The notes beneath the pieces are model-generated. The model was not told where the DNA came from, did no database searches, and was given only the letters and a program-made list of their open reading frames with translations. 7,521 nt of DNA, taken from the NCBI GenBank assembly GCA_041685075.1, contig JAWLGN010000273.1, forward strand, positions 1-7,521, read 5' to 3'. Positions 5,661 through 7,521 of the stretch are shown here, in pieces (the stretch's first letter is position 1; each line of letters opens with the position of its first letter). Position numbers and translations under genes: made by a program. This DNA comes from JAMCRM01 sp041685075 (lineage in GTDB: Bacteria; Acidobacteriota; Terriglobia; Bryobacterales; Bryobacteraceae).

Positions 5661-6629
5661 ATGTATCCCGCACCCGCCCTCCACGTCGTCATGTATCACT
5701 ACGTCCGGGACCTGGCGAGGACGCCGTACCCGCGGCTCAAGGCCATGCCGCTCGACGACTTCCGCCGCCAGATCGACGACCTCCCCAGCCGCTACGAAAT
5801 GGCCACGCTGGATTCCGCGCTGGAGTATCTCGCCGGCGCCTACCAACCCCGCCGCGCCCTCTGCCTGCTGACCTTCGATGATGGATTGAAGGAACACTGG
5901 CGGGACGTCGTGCCGCTGCTCGCCGACCGCGGTATCCAGGGGCTGTTCTTCCTGGTCACTGGCTGCGTGGAGGAGGGCGCCGTGGCCTCCGTGCACATGA
6001 ACCACTTCCTGATGGCCGCACTAGACTTCCACGCCTACCAGCGGGAGTTTCTGCGCCGCGTGGCCGTGCGCCGGCCGGAAATGGCCCGCAGCATCGAGGG
6101 GATCGACGCCGCTGCCGCCTGCGCCAGCTACCGCTGGGACACGCCCGAAGTGGCCCGCTTCAAGTACTTCTTCAACTTCGTGTTGGTCCCGGACTTGCGC
6201 GATACCGTGGTGCGGGAGCTGTTCGCCGCCATCATCGGTCCCGAAGCGGAATTCTCCCGCGAGTTGTACCTGAGTTGGGAGGAGGCGCGTGCCATGCAGT
6301 CCGGCGGGATGATTCTGGGAGGCCATTCGCATCGCCATCGGCCGCTGGCCACGCTCGATCCCGAGGAGCTGCGCGCCGACCTGGCCACCTGCCGCGAACT
6401 GCTGCGCGGCCGTCTCTGCCCGCAGCGCCGCTGGCCTTTCTGTTACCCCTATGGCAAGCATCGGTCCTTCCACCGCCGCGCCGTAAACGAACTGGCCCGC
6501 CAGGGCTTTGCCTGCGCCTTCACCACCGAAACCGGAATCAACGCGCCTGGAACCGGCCGCTACGTGATCCGCCGGGTGGACTGCAAGGACGCCCTGCCCG
6601 CCAGGCCGGCCTTCATGGCCGCAAGCTGA
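5661..6629 (+). CDS. NodB-type polysaccharide deacetylase family protein
   Basis: This 322-residue protein belongs to the carbohydrate esterase 4/NodB superfamily, which removes N-acetyl (or O-acetyl) groups from sugars with a metal ion. It begins VVMYHYVRD (9-17), a common opening in the bacterial branch. Motif 1 is LTFDDG (70-75), with Asp73 as probable base and Asp74 as metal ligand. Motif 2 is GGHSHRH (220-226), with His222 and His226 as metal ligands. Motif 3 is FCYPYG (260-265). Between motifs 1 and 2 lie about 146 residues, clearly more than in the compact NodB domain; this insert contains an aromatic helix-like stretch (FKYFFNFVLVPD, 167-178). No signal peptide is seen, so a cytoplasmic glycan precursor is a likelier target than peptidoglycan or a secreted chain. 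By context it may expose an amino group on a sugar for re-acylation by the preceding acyltransferase; this is inference. Confidence 0.87.
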   Translation: MYPAPALHVVMYHYVRDLARTPYPRLKAMPLDDFRRQIDDLPSRYEMATLDSALEYLAGAYQPRRALCLLTFDDGLKEHWRDVVPLLADRGIQGLFFLVTGCVEEGAVASVHMNHFLMAALDFHAYQREFLRRVAVRRPEMARSIEGIDAAAACASYRWDTPEVARFKYFFNFVLVPDLRDTVVRELFAAIIGPEAEFSRELYLSWEEARAMQSGGMILGGHSHRHRPLATLDPEELRADLATCRELLRGRLCPQRRWPFCYPYGKHRSFHRRAVNELARQGFACAFTTETGINAPGTGRYVIRRVDCKDALPARPAFMAAS

Positions 6630-6639
6630 GTCGAAAGAC

Positions 6640-6645
6640 AAGGAG
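6640..6645 (+). promoter_or_regulatory. Strong Shine-Dalgarno site setting a TTG start
   Basis: AAGGAG lies six bases before TTG 6652-6654. It is the best ribosome site in the window and sits in the largest intergenic gap (22 bases). It supports TTG as the start, since no ATG or GTG lies between it and the conserved KVCVVLVDRANYG stretch. Confidence 0.7.
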
Positions 6646-6651
6646 AGCGCT

Positions 6652-7521
6652 TTGCATATCGAGCAACGCCGCAAGGTCTGTGTGGTCCTGGTGGACCGGG
6701 CCAACTACGGCCGCCTGAAACCGGTGATGTGCACCATCGCCGCGCACCCCGGCCTGGAGCTGCAAACCATCGCCGCCGGCACCATGGTGCTGGAGCGCTT
6801 CGGCAAGCCGGTGAACATCGTCAAGGCCGACGGGCTGCCGGTGGACGGGGAGATCTACACGGAGCTGGAAGGTTCCACCCCCAGCTCCATGGCCAAGTCC
6901 GTGGGCTTCGCCGTGGTGGAGTTCGCGAGCGAGTTCCAGCGGCTGAAGCCGGACCTGGTACTGCTCATCGGCGACCGTTACGAGGCGCTTGCCGCCGCCG
7001 TGGCCGCCGCCTATATGAACCTGTGCATCGTGCACGTGCAGGGGGGCGAGGTCTCCGGCTCCATCGACGAGAGCGCCCGGCATGCCATCACCAAACTGGC
7101 GCACTTCCATTTCCCCAGCACCCGGCGCTCGCGCGACTACCTCATCCGCATGGGCGAGGACCCCGCCACGATCCTTGGCACCGGCTGCCCTTCGAGCGAC
7201 ATTGCGCGGCATCTCGACCGCACGCTCGATCCGGCGGTGGTGAACCGCCCCGGAAGCGGCGCCGAAATCGACCTCACGCGGCCGTTCCTGCTGGTGATCT
7301 ACCATCCCGTCACCACGGCGTACGGCGGCGAGCAGCGGCAGATCCGGGCGGTGCTGGACGCGCTCGACGAGCTGCGCATCCAGACCATCCTGCTCTGGCC
7401 CAACATCGATGCCGGCAGCGATCACATCAGCAAGGCCATCCGCATCTTCCGCGACCGCCGCGCGCCGCGGTGGCTCCGCACCCTTACCAATCTCACTCCC
7501 GAAAGCTACTTGAAGGTGCTG
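6652..7521 (+). CDS. neuC: NeuC-type hydrolysing UDP-GlcNAc 2-epimerase (3' end missing)
   Basis: The window holds the first 290 residues; the family is usually about 370-390 long, so roughly a quarter is missing. NeuC enzymes convert UDP-GlcNAc (or a UDP-diacetamido sugar) to UDP plus ManNAc (or its 4-acetamido analogue), the substrate of NeuB. Visible signatures are VDRANYGRLKPV (14-25), EGSTPSSMAKSVG (73-85), LIGDRYEALA (105-114) and the long HVQGGEVSGSIDES (128-141) followed by RHAITKLAHFHF (143-154). Further signatures are MGEDP (167-171), GTGCPSSD (176-183), VIYHPVTT (215-222) and WPNIDAGSD (249-256). These match the active-site loops of hydrolysing 2-epimerases. At the N-terminus the usual small-residue turn (GSRANYG type) reads VDRANYG. 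Translation starts at TTG with a strong upstream ribosome site. Its presence with neuB in one operon makes a nonulosonic acid pathway near certain, but the exact sugar is open. Confidence 0.9.
   Translation, partial: MHIEQRRKVCVVLVDRANYGRLKPVMCTIAAHPGLELQTIAAGTMVLERFGKPVNIVKADGLPVDGEIYTELEGSTPSSMAKSVGFAVVEFASEFQRLKPDLVLLIGDRYEALAAAVAAAYMNLCIVHVQGGEVSGSIDESARHAITKLAHFHFPSTRRSRDYLIRMGEDPATILGTGCPSSDIARHLDRTLDPAVVNRPGSGAEIDLTRPFLLVIYHPVTTAYGGEQRQIRAVLDALDELRIQTILLWPNIDAGSDHISKAIRIFRDRRAPRWLRTLTNLTPESYLKVL

Noticed and set aside
5052..6005. A 317-codon minus-strand frame and similar frames opposite the deacetylase and NeuC genes
   Set aside because: They have no recognisable domain and low-complexity composition, and they are antisense to genes with intact catalytic motifs.
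6630..6651. A terminator or promoter in the largest gap
   Set aside because: Only 22 bases are available. They hold a Shine-Dalgarno site but no stem-loop with a T run and no recognisable -35/-10 pair.

Overview
The window is a dense, G+C-rich bacterial stretch (about two thirds G+C by eye). It carries eight consecutive genes, all on the + strand. Two are cut by the window edges: the first keeps only its 3' end, and the last lacks its 3' end. No gap between genes exceeds about 22 bases and two junctions overlap, so the set reads as part of one operon. I see no RNA gene, mobile element, CRISPR array, internal promoter or terminator. The taxon cannot be fixed from this sequence. A high-G+C Gram-negative-type organism (for example an acidobacterium or proteobacterium) is plausible, because an ABC-2 polysaccharide export permease sits next to nonulosonic acid genes.

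Layout: (1) 3' end of a probable ABC-2 polysaccharide exporter permease, 2-109. (2) NeuB-family nonulosonic acid synthase with a C-terminal SAF domain, 113-1162. (3) A MaoC-type hotdog hydratase fused to a short-chain dehydrogenase/reductase (SDR), whose SDR half lacks the expected catalytic tyrosine, 1171-2376. (4) A long FkbH-like protein with an SGNH-like N-terminus, a HAD-IIIC core and a GNAT-like C-terminus, 2383-4287. (5) A stand-alone acyl carrier protein (ACP), 4280-4531. (6) A GNAT-like acyltransferase, 4521-5651. (7) A NodB-type polysaccharide deacetylase, 5661-6629. (8) A NeuC-type hydrolysing UDP-GlcNAc 2-epimerase with a TTG start and a strong Shine-Dalgarno site, 6652 to beyond 7521.

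How the genes may work together: NeuC and NeuB give the core route to a sialic-acid-like nine-carbon sugar (UDP-HexNAc to ManNAc-type sugar, then condensation with phosphoenolpyruvate). The genes between them look like an acyl-thioester workshop. FkbH plus ACP is the known pair for loading a glyceryl (or similar three-carbon) unit onto a carrier protein. The MaoC-SDR fusion handles hydroxyacyl/enoyl/ketoacyl thioesters. The GNAT protein could transfer such an acyl group, and the deacetylase could free an amino group to receive it. My inference is that this operon builds and exports a glycan whose nonulosonic acid, or a neighbouring amino sugar, carries an unusual carrier-protein-derived acyl group such as glyceryl or 3-hydroxyacyl. 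A CMP-sugar synthetase (NeuA type) and glycosyltransferases would be expected outside the window.
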